64,000 nt of DNA from Rhodococcus sovatensis (GCF_037327425.1 NZ_CP147846.1:1736001-1800000); one strand, 5' to 3'; counted from the first letter of the stretch, positions 47,785 to 57,055 are shown. Notes: generated by a model from the letters alone, not told the origin. Made by a program: numbers and translations.

Positions 47785-49104
47785 TCAGGCGAGGTCCGGG
47801 TAGAAATCGAGCGCAAATTCGAGGTCCGGGCCTGCGGCAATCCTGTCTCTCATCTGCACGAACTGCAGCTTCGCCGCCGTCACTGCATGATAAATCTCTT
47901 CACCGAGCACACTCCAGTCACCGCGGCCACGGACGCCGATGCTCACATAGACCAGATCCTGACCGGGCGTGCGTTGGGGACCAGAGCTGGAATGAAACGC
48001 CTCGAATTCGGTTGTGCGCTTCGATGATGCGACCTCGATGCGCAGTTGGTGGCGCCCGATCTCTTCGAGCAACGGCGCTACCGACGAGCGCAGATCGGCT
48101 GCGTACTGTTCGGCTTCGGCGGGTGCTGCGTAGATGTCGAAACCGAATACGACGATGACCGACTCGTCGAACGGCCGAGGCGGATCGGGTGGAGACTCAC
48201 TCACGCTCACGCCGAAGACTCCCATGCCTCCCACCCGGTCAAAATCACGGTTGGACGTCTCGATCAGACACAGCATGGCGTGCCCGTACAGTGCCGCCAG
48301 TCGCGCCTGACGGGCGAAGATGTCGAGCACGAGGAGCGCCGTACGTCTGTCGAGTTGGAGCAGGGAATCGAACCCGGCGATCGTTACCACCGTTCCGGCG
48401 CTGTGCGGGTCACTGCCGTAGCTGTAGCGGCTTACGTCGCTGAGGACGTCGTTGAGAGCATCGAGATTGCGGCCGTAATAGGCCGGGAACGACATCGTCT
48501 CGGCGAATGCCGTGTGCATGTCAGCGACGTCGCTCCACGAACCGGCGTCGAAGGTGTGGATCAGGTAATTGAGGTCGGCGAGGTTGCTGGCCGCCGTGTC
48601 GAGAGTGAACCGGTCTCGGCACGTGTGAACGAAACCGTTCTGCAGTAGTCCCCAGTCGAACCCTTGCCGTTGCAGGTTGAAGACTTCGTCATCGGTGGGA
48701 TCGAACACGACCGACCGGCTGGACGTCTCGAGTGGCGTCGGCCGCATCGACACCTTCATATGGCCGAGATCCTCGTAGGAAAGGTACTCGCCGCTGAACA
48801 CGATGTACTTCCAGTCACCCTCGATCCACTCGTACCGAGTCAAAGTGCGGTCGAGTTCGGCCATCGTCGCGGCCGTATCCCCTCCAGGGGTGCCCTCTGT
48901 TGGCACTCTCGCCAGGTAGGGGTTGCCCTCGATGGGGAGTTGCACGATGACAGCACCAGTCTCGAGGTCACCGCCGACGACCTCGGCGTCTAATCGGCCA
49001 GGCCACCAACGTGGCAGCGGCATCTCCAAATCAGTGAGCTTCTCCTTGTCGATCCGACTGGCCGGCTGATCCTGTGACGAGGGCATCGACATATACCCGA
49101 GCAT
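47785..49104 (-). CDS. Barstar-domain protein, putative immunity protein
   Basis: A protein of about 439 residues. In the middle, near residue 195, is a barstar (barnase inhibitor) motif: DMHTAFAETMSFPAYYGRN followed by LDALNDVLSDVSRY, the helix that blocks the RNase active site. It is flanked by unknown N- and C-terminal domains (for example RWWPGRLDAEVVGGDLETG and VYVSIGVRGRGDWSVLGEE), so it is much longer than plain barstar (about 90 residues). Barstar-like proteins serve as immunity factors for barnase-type RNase toxins in polymorphic toxin loci; no such toxin gene is in the window. ATG 49104 is one of several possible starts (49164, 49092, 49086). Confidence 0.75.
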   Translation of the reverse strand: MLGYMSMPSSQDQPASRIDKEKLTDLEMPLPRWWPGRLDAEVVGGDLETGAVIVQLPIEGNPYLARVPTEGTPGGDTAATMAELDRTLTRYEWIEGDWKYIVFSGEYLSYEDLGHMKVSMRPTPLETSSRSVVFDPTDDEVFNLQRQGFDWGLLQNGFVHTCRDRFTLDTAASNLADLNYLIHTFDAGSWSDVADMHTAFAETMSFPAYYGRNLDALNDVLSDVSRYSYGSDPHSAGTVVTIAGFDSLLQLDRRTALLVLDIFARQARLAALYGHAMLCLIETSNRDFDRVGGMGVFGVSVSESPPDPPRPFDESVIVVFGFDIYAAPAEAEQYAADLRSSVAPLLEEIGRHQLRIEVASSKRTTEFEAFHSSSGPQRTPGQDLVYVSIGVRGRGDWSVLGEEIYHAVTAAKLQFVQMRDRIAAGPDLEFALDFYPDLA

Positions 49105-49369
49105 GTCACGAGAACGACGCGTCGGCGCTCCAGGTATGTGCGATACAGATGGGCGCGGTGACACTTGGCCGACGCGAGGAATGGGCTCGGCCCGCCGCCG
49201 CTGGGTTCGTCTTATGCTGCTGATTACGGATCGACACCAGGACGGACTGCTCGAAGACTACTTTCCGGTCGGTGCCGTTGCTGCTCAGGCTTATTCTCCA
49301 TCGGCCCGTCGATACACCTCCAGGCACCGAGAACTGTCGGAACAATACGGTGACCTCTCGTCGACTAGA

Positions 49370-49819
49370 TCAACGGTGGCAGAGAGATCCGATGTCAGCA
49401 ACCACGGTCTCTCCGTGCGGGTCGACGCAACGGGCGCCACCCTCGTCTGCCTGCGGCGTCAACAAATACCGCCCCAAACTGAGCCACTGCACGAATTCGT
49501 ATCCAGCAAAATGCGTTTGCACCGTATCCGCCACCCATGCGTCAGCGTCGGTGTAGGCCGCGTCCATCGACATGCCTTCGCCGCGACCGAACCCACCGAA
49601 GCCGTCTGCGCTGTACCAGCCGATGGTCACGGTGCAGGCGGGGTCGATCTCTAACTCCCACATGAGCCGATGCATTTCCACCTCACGCCCCACCCGGAGA
49701 CACTTCAAGTCGCGTGCGACGGCGTCGAGCGCACGCATCCACGGCCCAGGCGGGTCGCACTCGGGATTGTCGGCCGGCTGATCACGCGTGTCAGCTACCC
49801 GGACTCCACGGGCAGACAC
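49370..49819 (-). CDS. Unknown family P1, copy 1 (probably 5'-altered)
   Basis: The protein shares about 125 residues with the gene at 57214-57699: PWMRALDAVARDLKCLRVGR, GRGEGMSMDAAYTDADAWVA, AGYEFVQWLSLGRYLL and HGETVVADIGSLC are near-identical to it. The first part differs: copy 2 starts with a short hydrophobic-aromatic segment missing here. I propose GTG 49819, but the frame is open to 50068. Small acidic aromatic-rich proteins between other immunity genes are often immunity proteins; the family is not one I recognise. Confidence 0.55.
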   Translation of the reverse strand: MSARGVRVADTRDQPADNPECDPPGPWMRALDAVARDLKCLRVGREVEMHRLMWELEIDPACTVTIGWYSADGFGGFGRGEGMSMDAAYTDADAWVADTVQTHFAGYEFVQWLSLGRYLLTPQADEGGARCVDPHGETVVADIGSLCHR

Positions 49820-50263
49820 ACTCGGCCGTCGACGGCCACCCTCGGACCCGTTCGTCCGGGACAAACCGATTTCCGGCTCGGCTAGGCTCCTTTCGGGCCC
49901 GCAACTGGCGGTGCGTGGGGACGGGTTTCGATGGGCCCGCCACAGGACCGTCCTTGGACCCGTGAAGCTGGAATACCCGTCCAGCTCGAGACCGAAGCTC
50001 ACCCCTGACGAAACTGCGCACACAGAGCACCCCACGACGACCACCCGCACACGCCGAGCCACCGACATCGAAAATAGTTCGCCGCACGAGGCGAATCACT
50101 TGAGCGACGACACCACGCAGCGTTCGGCAGTCGACATCGGTGAGCGCAGCGTCCTACGACGCACGCTACGACCCTGCAGGTGCACCCGCCCGTGAACTCA
50201 CAGACCTCGTGGTCACAGCGGTCAGATCACGACCCCGCGTGCCATGGGCGCCGCCTGAACACG
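49820..50263. other. Gap of about 440 bp without a convincing gene
   Basis: Open frames are short, cross the flanking genes or have no recognisable features. The minus-strand frame of the P1 gene runs into this gap (to 50068) with Pro/Arg-rich sequence that does not match its paralogue, suggesting a rearranged 5' end. Confidence 0.4.
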
Positions 50264-51274
50264 TCATAGTGGTCCATACGCGAACATTTCCCGCCAATGG
50301 GGGATCAGTCCACTTGCCCACTGAACGGGTGTCGTTGGCGTGACCATTGCCGGGTAGCTCCAGCTGCGCTCGTGATTCGGTGATAACTCACCAGCGATTG
50401 GCTCCGCGTCGGGTATCGGGAAGGTCCTGTGAAAGATTCCATCTCGTCCGCGCCGGCGGTATTGAAGCGTCCCGGTCGTTCCGGTCAGGTCGAGGGCTTC
50501 GGGGATGAATCCCGTGTCTACGTTTCCACGAATGCACAGAGCGGTGCCCAGCGCTGCGAAGGCTGGCATCGATCCTGGATTCGGATTAACCGTTGTCACT
50601 GCCAGTTCCCATCGACCGTCCGAGTCGATGCCGGGCGGCCGATACGAGGCGGCATCGACGAAGGAGCCGTGCTCGGCGAGGTGGGCACTCAGGGTGTGGT
50701 TCGGCGCGACCGGTTCGACTTTGCGCACAGTGCGCGCATCATTCAGATCCACTCTTGCCCAGTCGAAATCAGTCGGTGCCAGTAGTGCCGTACCCGAGCG
50801 GTCGACGACGACTGCGAACCGGAACATCGTTGCAGGCGCATCGAAATCGACCTTATTTCTGTAGTCGACCCGGTAGGCGTAGTCCGCCCATTCGTCGCCC
50901 AGCGCGGCCCGCATCCAACCTTCGGCCTCGATGGACGTGATCGGTGTGGATGCGTGCGCCAGGCTTCGGATGTGGGGTGAATCGAACCCGCCGACCTTGA
51001 TCCGCATCAGGTGCGGCGCAGCGTCCGACGGGAACGTGCCGAGGTCGCTCGTGTGTGGATAAAAGCTGTGCCCAACAGCGACAGTAGTATCCGGACCTGC
51101 CTGTAGTGCAGTTCCCTGCAAATGCTCGCCGGGTGCGATGCGCTCGTCCAGCTCGAGGTCGGAAGCAACCTGACGTTCGATCACACCTCGGATGCGTTGG
51201 ACCCGTTCAGGATGACGGCGACGGACGGTGTCGGCCAGAGACGCCGCACCACGTGCACGATCAGCGGGTGACAT
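50264..51274 (-). CDS. Unknown family P2, copy 1
   Basis: A 336-residue soluble protein. It is a diverged paralogue of the gene at 51969-53231: matching segments are DLGTFPSDAAPHLM, AEGWMRAALGDEWADYAYRV, LLAPTDFDWARVD and LSAHLAEHGSFVDAASYRPP. The aligned part covers about 230 residues; the ends are unique. I do not recognise the family. The gene is on the minus strand in a run of small accessory genes. ATG 51274 has only a weak ribosome binding site. Confidence 0.65.
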   Translation of the reverse strand: MSPADRARGAASLADTVRRRHPERVQRIRGVIERQVASDLELDERIAPGEHLQGTALQAGPDTTVAVGHSFYPHTSDLGTFPSDAAPHLMRIKVGGFDSPHIRSLAHASTPITSIEAEGWMRAALGDEWADYAYRVDYRNKVDFDAPATMFRFAVVVDRSGTALLAPTDFDWARVDLNDARTVRKVEPVAPNHTLSAHLAEHGSFVDAASYRPPGIDSDGRWELAVTTVNPNPGSMPAFAALGTALCIRGNVDTGFIPEALDLTGTTGTLQYRRRGRDGIFHRTFPIPDAEPIAGELSPNHERSWSYPAMVTPTTPVQWASGLIPHWREMFAYGPL

Positions 51275-51411
51275 TCTTTCGTGGGTTCGTCATCACCACA
51301 TCATATGGTGCAGCGCTCGTGAAGGCCTTGTATTTGGGGACCGGCGGACGTGCAGGGGTCCGGCGAATAATGCCGTATGTAAATACGGCTGTGTCCCATG
51401 GCCACGGTGGG

Positions 51412-51840
51412 CTACTGGTGTGTCGGTGGGCCAGCGGCAAACCGGGCGGCCAACCGTGCGTAATCATCATGCGAAACTTTGACCAAGCCTGGAACTCCTA
51501 CATCGGTCCTGTCCCCGTGCTGCAGGGGTTCACAGCAAAATCCGTCCGCGAAGCTAGCGGGCTCTTCTTCCAGGCCGGCCCATTCCACTCTGACGTGTTG
51601 AGGCGTGGCATCGTAAATAATTCCTGGATGGCCGCGTCTGAGGACCTTTATGGTGCTGTTCGGGTTGTAGATTCCTTGGGAACTATCTGGTCCCGAGTAA
51701 GCGACGTACTGACCAGCAACGAGGTCTGAAACATCGAGCCAGTCGGGGAGTTGTTCGTAGATGCCGCTGTAGGTGACCTCGGCGTCGTCCCCTTCATTCA
51801 CATCACTCATGTATCCAGTCAACACCACGCGTGCCGACAT
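51412..51840 (-). CDS. Hypothetical protein, putative immunity gene
   Basis: An acidic protein of about 142 residues starting at ATG 51840 or 51810 (MSDVNEGDDAEVTYSGIYEQ). It contains LPDWLDVSDLVAGQYVAYSG and IKVLRRGHPGIIYDATPQHV and looks like a small beta-rich domain. Dispersed repeat copy b overlaps its 5' end. Unknown family; the context suggests an immunity-type cassette. Confidence 0.55.
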   Translation of the reverse strand: MSARVVLTGYMSDVNEGDDAEVTYSGIYEQLPDWLDVSDLVAGQYVAYSGPDSSQGIYNPNSTIKVLRRGHPGIIYDATPQHVRVEWAGLEEEPASFADGFCCEPLQHGDRTDVGVPGLVKVSHDDYARLAARFAAGPPTHQ

Positions 51841-51895
51841 CGAGCAACAACCCTGCGTATCAAAACTGGCCGTACTGGCTTTACGCTGACGACAC
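51836..51895 (-). repeat. Dispersed island repeat, copy b
   Basis: Plus-strand sequence gcaacaaccctgcgtatcaa followed by aactggccgtactgg, related to copies a, c and d. It covers the start region of the minus-strand gene 51412-51840. Confidence 0.5.
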
Positions 51896-51968
51896 TCGCG
51901 AGTCTGGCCGCAGTACTGATCGACGACGCACGGCCGGTCTCGCAACAGCAGCGACGTTGACTGACGGG

Positions 51969-53231
51969 CTACGTCGTGGGGACGACGTCGTACACGAACC
52001 GGCCTCGTCCGTCCGGTGCGAACCCGAGATCTTCGAGCACTGGATGATCGAGATGCGTGACGATGTACCGCGCCCCGGTATCGACGGCTTTGCTAAGGGC
52101 CACCCACGCCAGCCGGCGCAACTCGGGAGTAGGAATGTCGGGTCGTGCGTCAAACTGATAGAGAACTGCTATCTCGTCAGCCTGCAACGATGACACGGCA
52201 TGTGCGACGCATTCTCCTCCTCGCTGAAGATGCAGACGGAGCGGATCTTTGATGTCGTCGCGCAGGTGGTACTCGGTGCCGCCGCCCCGATCCGCCTTGC
52301 CGAGGTGGACGATGCCGTCGACTACAGTTCGTGTCGCCCGCACCATGTAGCCGGTGTGGAACTCCTCGCTCAGCTCCTGTGCGGCCGTAGACATCCATGC
52401 CGACGGGTTGTGGCCTGGTGGGCTCGTGAAGTCACTGTCGAACTGGGGGATACGAACTGTGGTTGAGAAAGTGTTCGGGTTCCTCTTCCATCGGAAGTGA
52501 ATCTGCAGTGAAGTTTCTTCGACGACGAGACGCACAGTCTGGAAGTCGGTCGTGACCGCTCCGCGACGTCGAAAGATTCGGCGGGCGGACTCGACGGCGT
52601 CGCGGGCGACGGGTGTGAGGCTCTCGGTGTCGCCGACGACATCGATCGTCCAGCCTCCGTCCGGGTCGGTGCGTGCATCGCGGAAGGTAGAGGTGTCGAT
52701 ATACGGCCCGCAAGACGCCAGATGTTCTCGTACAGAGTCGTTCACCGCGTGCAACTTTCGGGGTTCGGATCGGGTGTAGAAGATCAGTCCCCAGCGAAAG
52801 TTGTCGGGCGCGAGCATCGGTTCGTCGTGATTGTCGACGAGGACGACGAACCACTTTTGGTGCGGTGGTATTTGGCTTCGAAGGCGATCGGGGATCTGCA
52901 CGTCGAGTTGGTAGGCGTAGTCGGATAGTTTCTCTCCGAACGCGACTCGGGCCCAAGCTTCGGCTTCGTCATCGGAGAGTGGGGTTCGCACCCGACCCGG
53001 CCGATTCTGGCCTGGCTCGTGGGGATAGGCGTGAACGACGGCGGTGAGGGCAAACGGTTTCACATTGTTCGGGAAAGAACCTAGGTCACCAGCGCCTCTT
53101 CTTCCGACGCGAACATCGACGCGGGTGTCCGCCACCAGTGGCGATGGGCCGGAAAGCTCGTACTGCCTTAGCTCACGCTGCGGCCTCTCCGGCATCAGCG
53201 CCTCGACCTCCGTAATCAGGTGTGGATCCAT
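51969..53231 (-). CDS. Unknown family P2, copy 2, with extra C-terminal domain
   Basis: A 420-residue protein. ATG 53231 is well supported by a gagga ribosome binding site 6 bp upstream; longer frames are not needed. The first about 230 residues match gene 50264-51274 (DLGSFPNNVKPFAL, AEAWARVAFGEKLSDYAYQL, MLAPDNFRWGLIF, REHLASCGPYIDTSTFRDAR). The C-terminal part contains ARYIVTHLDHPVLEDLGFAP and may be a separate domain. I do not recognise the family. Tandem diverged copies suggest expansion by duplication in the island. Confidence 0.68.
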   Translation of the reverse strand: MDPHLITEVEALMPERPQRELRQYELSGPSPLVADTRVDVRVGRRGAGDLGSFPNNVKPFALTAVVHAYPHEPGQNRPGRVRTPLSDDEAEAWARVAFGEKLSDYAYQLDVQIPDRLRSQIPPHQKWFVVLVDNHDEPMLAPDNFRWGLIFYTRSEPRKLHAVNDSVREHLASCGPYIDTSTFRDARTDPDGGWTIDVVGDTESLTPVARDAVESARRIFRRRGAVTTDFQTVRLVVEETSLQIHFRWKRNPNTFSTTVRIPQFDSDFTSPPGHNPSAWMSTAAQELSEEFHTGYMVRATRTVVDGIVHLGKADRGGGTEYHLRDDIKDPLRLHLQRGGECVAHAVSSLQADEIAVLYQFDARPDIPTPELRRLAWVALSKAVDTGARYIVTHLDHPVLEDLGFAPDGRGRFVYDVVPTT

Positions 53232-53463
53232 TTTTTTCCTCGTTGTTGCGGGTTTCTTCTGCCAGGTGGCCCCATGCCCACCCTCGCCATCGTTCGACCA
53301 GCACACGGTGATGAGATGTGCGCGGTTCACCGTCATGCGTGAGATGTACTGAGCTGCAGTGTTTGTTTCGGGCGCTGCTCATCGCGCAGGAGGTTGGTCG
53401 GATGTCCGCCGACCGCGGAACGTGCTCGCTCCGAACGAAAGCTACCCACTACCTGGCAGTGCG

Positions 53464-53937
53464 TTATTCTTCGATGAGGTCGTATTCCCAGTTGACGCTT
53501 TGTATTTCGAGATCTATGCGGCGGATCTTTGTAGCCAGGTCGTCGGCAGACACTCGAAGCTCGGATACCGGCAATGCGGAGATGTAGGTCAGCTCCGAGC
53601 GCAGTTGCCGCGGACCGTAGCGTTCTCGCTCTCGTCCCGATGCCGCGTCTGCGGCGGCGGTGATGACTTTGTGTTTGATACGTAGCACATCTCGGTGTGC
53701 GAGTGCGTCGGTGACAGTTCCGTCCCGTACCTGAGCAGCACTGTTGGTTCGGTTGATCCTACGAATCAACACTTCCAGCCTGTCGAGTGCGCCATCGAGG
53801 TCGGACAACAGTTGACCAGCATCTTCTGCCGGTGATTCGCCTTCTTGGTGCCGAGAATTGGCAAGAATCCGAACCTTCAGATGTTCGGTGCGTTGTACGA
53901 GTTCCCCTCGTTCTGCGAGGGCCTCTGCGAGTTTCAT
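53464..53937 (-). CDS. DIP1984 family protein
   Basis: A 157-residue helical protein beginning MKLAEALAERGELVQRTEHL, with the middle segment LDRLEVLIRRINRTNSAAQV and the DALAHRDVLRIKHKVITAAA helix. This pattern matches what I recall of the DIP1984/septicolysin-like family of actinobacteria. The biochemical role is unknown. It stands alone on the minus strand; ATG 53937 is the natural family start. Confidence 0.82.
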   Translation of the reverse strand: MKLAEALAERGELVQRTEHLKVRILANSRHQEGESPAEDAGQLLSDLDGALDRLEVLIRRINRTNSAAQVRDGTVTDALAHRDVLRIKHKVITAAADAASGRERERYGPRQLRSELTYISALPVSELRVSADDLATKIRRIDLEIQSVNWEYDLIEE

Positions 53938-54359
53938 GATCTACACCCCGGTGTGTCGGCACCGAGAGCGGAAAACGTACGGGCGCTCATGCGCCTTTCG
54001 ACGTATCGAATGTGTTCATAGACAACAAGTACCATAGTCAGGGCGTAGTGGTCTACCCCTAGTCTGAGCGCACGCGAGCGCCGTGGACCCCTTTACATTC
54101 TGTTGTGGGTGATGACCCGGGCTCTGACACGCGAGAACGAAACCGTCCACATCACCGGTTCGACTGCCGATTTGGTCGGGGAGAGACCGTAGATTTCGAG
54201 TCGGAGAAGGTGCATCCGGACGGTTACGGCTACCGTGGAATCAGCGTACGGCCCCGTCGAGACGGCCCAACACGGACCATCCGCGGGGAGTACGGCGGCA
54301 ATCGCCATCCAGGGACTGTGATGCGAACTGTTCTAGGACCGCAATGATGATCGGCTGGG
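53938..54359. other. Gap of about 420 bp without a convincing gene
   Basis: Several short overlapping frames on both strands, none with a family resemblance or a good ribosome binding site. Probably decayed accessory DNA next to the IS630 insertion. Confidence 0.4.
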
Positions 54360-54613
54360 CTATCCGTCGCGTCGTACGTCCAGCCCAGCTGGCCGTTGAC
54401 GATGCTCGGGCAGCCACATCTCACCGAATTCGCCGCCGGTGTCGAGGGCATCTGCTCGATCGGTGAGCATGGCGCTCAAGAAAATCCAGTGCGTCCTCGA
54501 TCGTCGGCACCCACTTTCTCGAACTCGCTCACACAGCCACACAAGGAGCCTGGTCATGGAATCGACGAATAGAAGTAGCTGTCGAGGCCCGCAAATGGAA
54601 TGAACTCTAGTAA

Positions 54614-55678
54614 CTAGTGGCTCGTGTTTGAAGTCGTTTTACGGGTCGCTTTCTTGAGGATTTCCTCCGGGGTTTTGGTCCAGACGAATGGTGTGGCGCG
54701 GGTGTTCCAGCCGTTGATGAACGCACGGATTTTCGATGTCAGATCGGTGACGGAGGTGAAGACGCCGCGGCCGAGTGCTTGACGTTGGATGACCCCGAAC
54801 CACACTTCGACGAGATTGAGCCACGACGCTGATGTCGGAGTGAAATGGACTGCGATGCGGGGGTTCTCGGCTAGCCAGGCTTTGACTTCGGGGGTCTTGT
54901 GGGTGGCGTAATTGTCGGCGATCAGGTGCAGCTCCTGGCTGGGGTAGGCCCGTGCGACCTGTTTGAGGAACGCCAGGTATTCGGTACTGCGGTGGCGCGG
55001 TTTGCAGGAGGCGGTGACCTTGCCGGTGGCGATATCGAGTGCTGCGAACAGTGTTGTGGTGCCATGTCGTTTGTAGTCGTGGGTGTGCCTCTCGACCGAA
55101 CCGGGCTGCATCGGGAGCATCGGTTGGGTGCGGTCGAGGGCCTGGATCTGGGACTTTTCGTCCAGTGACAATACGATCGCGTTCTCGGGTGGATCGAGGT
55201 ACAGACCGACGACATCGTGGACCTTGGCGACGAGCTCCGGGTCGGTGGAATATTTGAACGTCTCCGCCCGCCACGGCTGCACACCGTACTCACGCCAAGC
55301 GTTGGCTACAGCGTAGAAACTTATCCCGAGATGGTCGGCTAGCAACCTCGAACTCCAATGTGTGACACCGAGTTTCTTCGGTGGCGGCATCAACGTCGCT
55401 GTCACGATCGCCGAGTGATCGAGCGTCCGCGGCCGGCCCGATCGATGCAGGTCCGACAGGCCGTCGATGCCTCGTTCGCCGTACCGTCCACGCCAGGTGA
55501 TCACCGTCGGACGCGAAACGCCGCACCTGCGTGCGATCTCCGAATTCGACACCCCATCGGCGGCGAGCAACACGATCCTCGCCCGCAACGCCAACCCTGC
55601 AGGCGCGGTCGGTGCCCGCAAGATCGCTTCGAGCTTGTCCCTGTCGCCGTCGATCAACCCGAGAGGTGCGATTCGCAT
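54614..55678 (-). CDS. IS630-family transposase (copy 1)
   Basis: A 354-residue Tc1/mariner-superfamily transposase: helix-turn-helix (NSEIARRCGVSRPTVITWRG), then a DDE_3 core with residues in NAIVLSLDEKSQIQ (D), LHLIADNYATHKT (D) and PTSASWLNLVEVWFG (E). The stop codon TAG is completed outside the element: TA comes from the target duplication and G from the flanking base. The N-terminal part missing from copy 2 in this window is complete here. Confidence 0.94.
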   Translation of the reverse strand: MRIAPLGLIDGDRDKLEAILRAPTAPAGLALRARIVLLAADGVSNSEIARRCGVSRPTVITWRGRYGERGIDGLSDLHRSGRPRTLDHSAIVTATLMPPPKKLGVTHWSSRLLADHLGISFYAVANAWREYGVQPWRAETFKYSTDPELVAKVHDVVGLYLDPPENAIVLSLDEKSQIQALDRTQPMLPMQPGSVERHTHDYKRHGTTTLFAALDIATGKVTASCKPRHRSTEYLAFLKQVARAYPSQELHLIADNYATHKTPEVKAWLAENPRIAVHFTPTSASWLNLVEVWFGVIQRQALGRGVFTSVTDLTSKIRAFINGWNTRATPFVWTKTPEEILKKATRKTTSNTSH

Positions 55679-55728
55679 CCCTCATTTTCGCATCCCGACA
55701 CTGTCAAACCAATTCAAACACGCGACAC
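54617..55728 (-). mobile_element. IS630 copy 1 (1112 bp)
   Basis: Ends gtggctcgtgtttgaag and, reversed, gtgtcgcgtgtttgaa are imperfect inverted repeats. The element is flanked by TA on both sides (54615-54616, 55729-55730), the target duplication of IS630. A second copy in the same orientation starts at 63294. Confidence 0.92.
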
Positions 55729-55949
55729 TAGGTAGCTGCCGGATCGCCTGCGTGGGTTCCAGAGTGTTCCGCCTCGTCGCCGAATTAGCTCCAGGCTTCG
55801 AGCTCCAGCCTCCGCCCATCCGATGACCTGCTCGATCGAGGGGAGACGGTCCGGCTGTAAGTTCCCAAGAGTGACTGCGTGGGACACCGGAGCAACTCGA
55901 TCACCGGTGTACAGGGACTTCTATTTGAAGTCCGTCCTGCGGAGTACTG

Positions 55950-56246
55950 CTAGACGTCGTCCACTTTAATGATTCGTCGTCGCACAGCGACTATCTGTAG
56001 TTCGGGCCTGCTCGAGACAGATCTCTCGATTCTGTCGATCACATCGGTGACGTGGTTTGCGTCCGCAGCTACGGCCGAGGCCCCGATGCACGTTCGGCGG
56101 TGCAGGTCGAGGTAGTCCACTTCTGCGGCAGCGATCGCGAACTTCCGCTGCAACTCGGAGACGACAGGGCGCACCATCGAGCGTTTCTCCTTGAGCGAAT
56201 GTACGTCGCCGAGGAGGAGGTCTATTTCTATCCATCCGATCCACAT
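55950..56246 (-). CDS. DUF503 (YlxP-like) protein, orphan copy
   Basis: A 98-residue protein starting at ATG 56246: WIGWIEIDLLLGDVHSLKEK, then RSMVRPVVSELQRKFAIAAA and a C-terminal acidic VDDV. The SLKEKR motif is the signature of DUF503/YlxP. In most bacteria this gene lies between infB and rbfA; here it is alone in accessory DNA, so it is an extra or displaced copy. One internal stretch (DLHRRTCIGASAVAADANHV) fits the family less well. Confidence 0.78.
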   Translation of the reverse strand: MWIGWIEIDLLLGDVHSLKEKRSMVRPVVSELQRKFAIAAAEVDYLDLHRRTCIGASAVAADANHVTDVIDRIERSVSSRPELQIVAVRRRIIKVDDV

Positions 56247-56364
56247 ATCGACCCAAGCATACGGTTGCGGCAAGATCGGCGGGGTTATCGAGTAGCAGCG
56301 AGGTGAGGTCGTCGTGGAGTGCGCAGCGCGCGCAGATTCCCGCAGCCGGCCGCCGGAGCTCAAT

Positions 56365-56440
56365 GATTCATCAGATGCAACATGCAGACGTTTACAGGTA
56401 ACCCTGCATATCAAAACTCGTCGTAATGCCCAGCGTCGAC
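56365..56440 (-). repeat. Dispersed island repeat, copy c
   Basis: Plus strand: catgcagacgtttacaggta followed by accctgcatatcaaaactcg. The closest relative is copy a (about 75 aligned bp). It lies between the membrane protein gene (56510-57055) and DUF503. Confidence 0.6.
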
Positions 56441-56509
56441 GCCCGGTGCGGATGAACAGCCGCACACCTTCGATGCAGCCCCAGAAGCGGGGCGACTCGG
56501 CAACCGATC

Positions 56510-57055
56510 TCAAGCCGGTCGTCGCGCCGTCAGATGTCCCGCTGCCCGGGATCCCAGAAGAAGCGCGACGATGAGGACTCGGGGCAGGTCACCGGCCTCG
56601 TAGCGGATTCGACTATCGCAGCTCTGCTGTAACCTGTTGGTGGACACTTGATCTGCGTCGAGAAGGGGCTCGCCCGATCGAGACCACGTCGCGCGCAACT
56701 GGTCCGCAGGCAGAGGGTTGAGCATTGTGCCACAGACCGCTCGTCTGTCTCCGACGCTGTCGAGGGGTACGGAGATCGTGTGGAGGACGAGCCAACCGGC
56801 AGCCACCAAAACCAGCAGGGTCGACCCACCGAGTACCGCCGAGAAGACCAAACGGAATCTACGCTGCTCTCGCCCCACCGACCACCAGCAATAATTGATG
56901 GTTACGCCGATCAATGCCACGATGATCAACCACCACCAGCCGGCCATCCGCAGCGCCAGATACAGGCACACGAGGAACACGAGCCAAAATGCCGTCGTGT
57001 ACCACCACGACCGTCCCTGTCGGGACTGTCCGATCATGCGGGCCAGTGTCGTCAT
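56510..57055 (-). CDS. Small integral membrane protein
   Basis: A 181-residue protein with three hydrophobic helices in the first half (TAFWLVFLVCLYLALRMAGW; WLIIVALIGVTINYCWW; LGGSTLLVLVAAGWLVLHT) and a periplasm-type domain with two Cys residues (AVCGTMLNP, QQSCDSRIRY) that could form a disulphide. Ends in a weakly hydrophobic Arg/Ala tail. No family recognised. Next to immunity-like genes, it could be a membrane immunity protein, but nothing shows that directly. Confidence 0.6.
   Translation of the reverse strand: MTTLARMIGQSRQGRSWWYTTAFWLVFLVCLYLALRMAGWWWLIIVALIGVTINYCWWSVGREQRRFRLVFSAVLGGSTLLVLVAAGWLVLHTISVPLDSVGDRRAVCGTMLNPLPADQLRATWSRSGEPLLDADQVSTNRLQQSCDSRIRYEAGDLPRVLIVALLLGSRAAGHLTARRPA

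Larger units (their letters stand above)
54360..55916 (-). pseudogene. Gene remnant interrupted by IS630 copy 1
   Basis: Minus-strand sequence 55731-55916 reads as a plausible protein (VTLGNLQPDRLPSIEQVIGW; AEAGARSLELIRRRGGTLWN). Removing IS630 copy 1 with one TA continues the frame (SYLVTRVHSICG) into 54360-54616, which ends EFGEMWLPEHRQRPAGLD and a stop. No start codon is visible before a TAG at about 55917, so the 5' end is already lost. Continuity across the IS may be chance. Confidence 0.35.

Noticed and set aside
54105..54557. Several short frames on both strands near 54.1-54.5 kb
   Set aside because: Mutually overlapping, none with start signals or motifs; at most decayed gene pieces.
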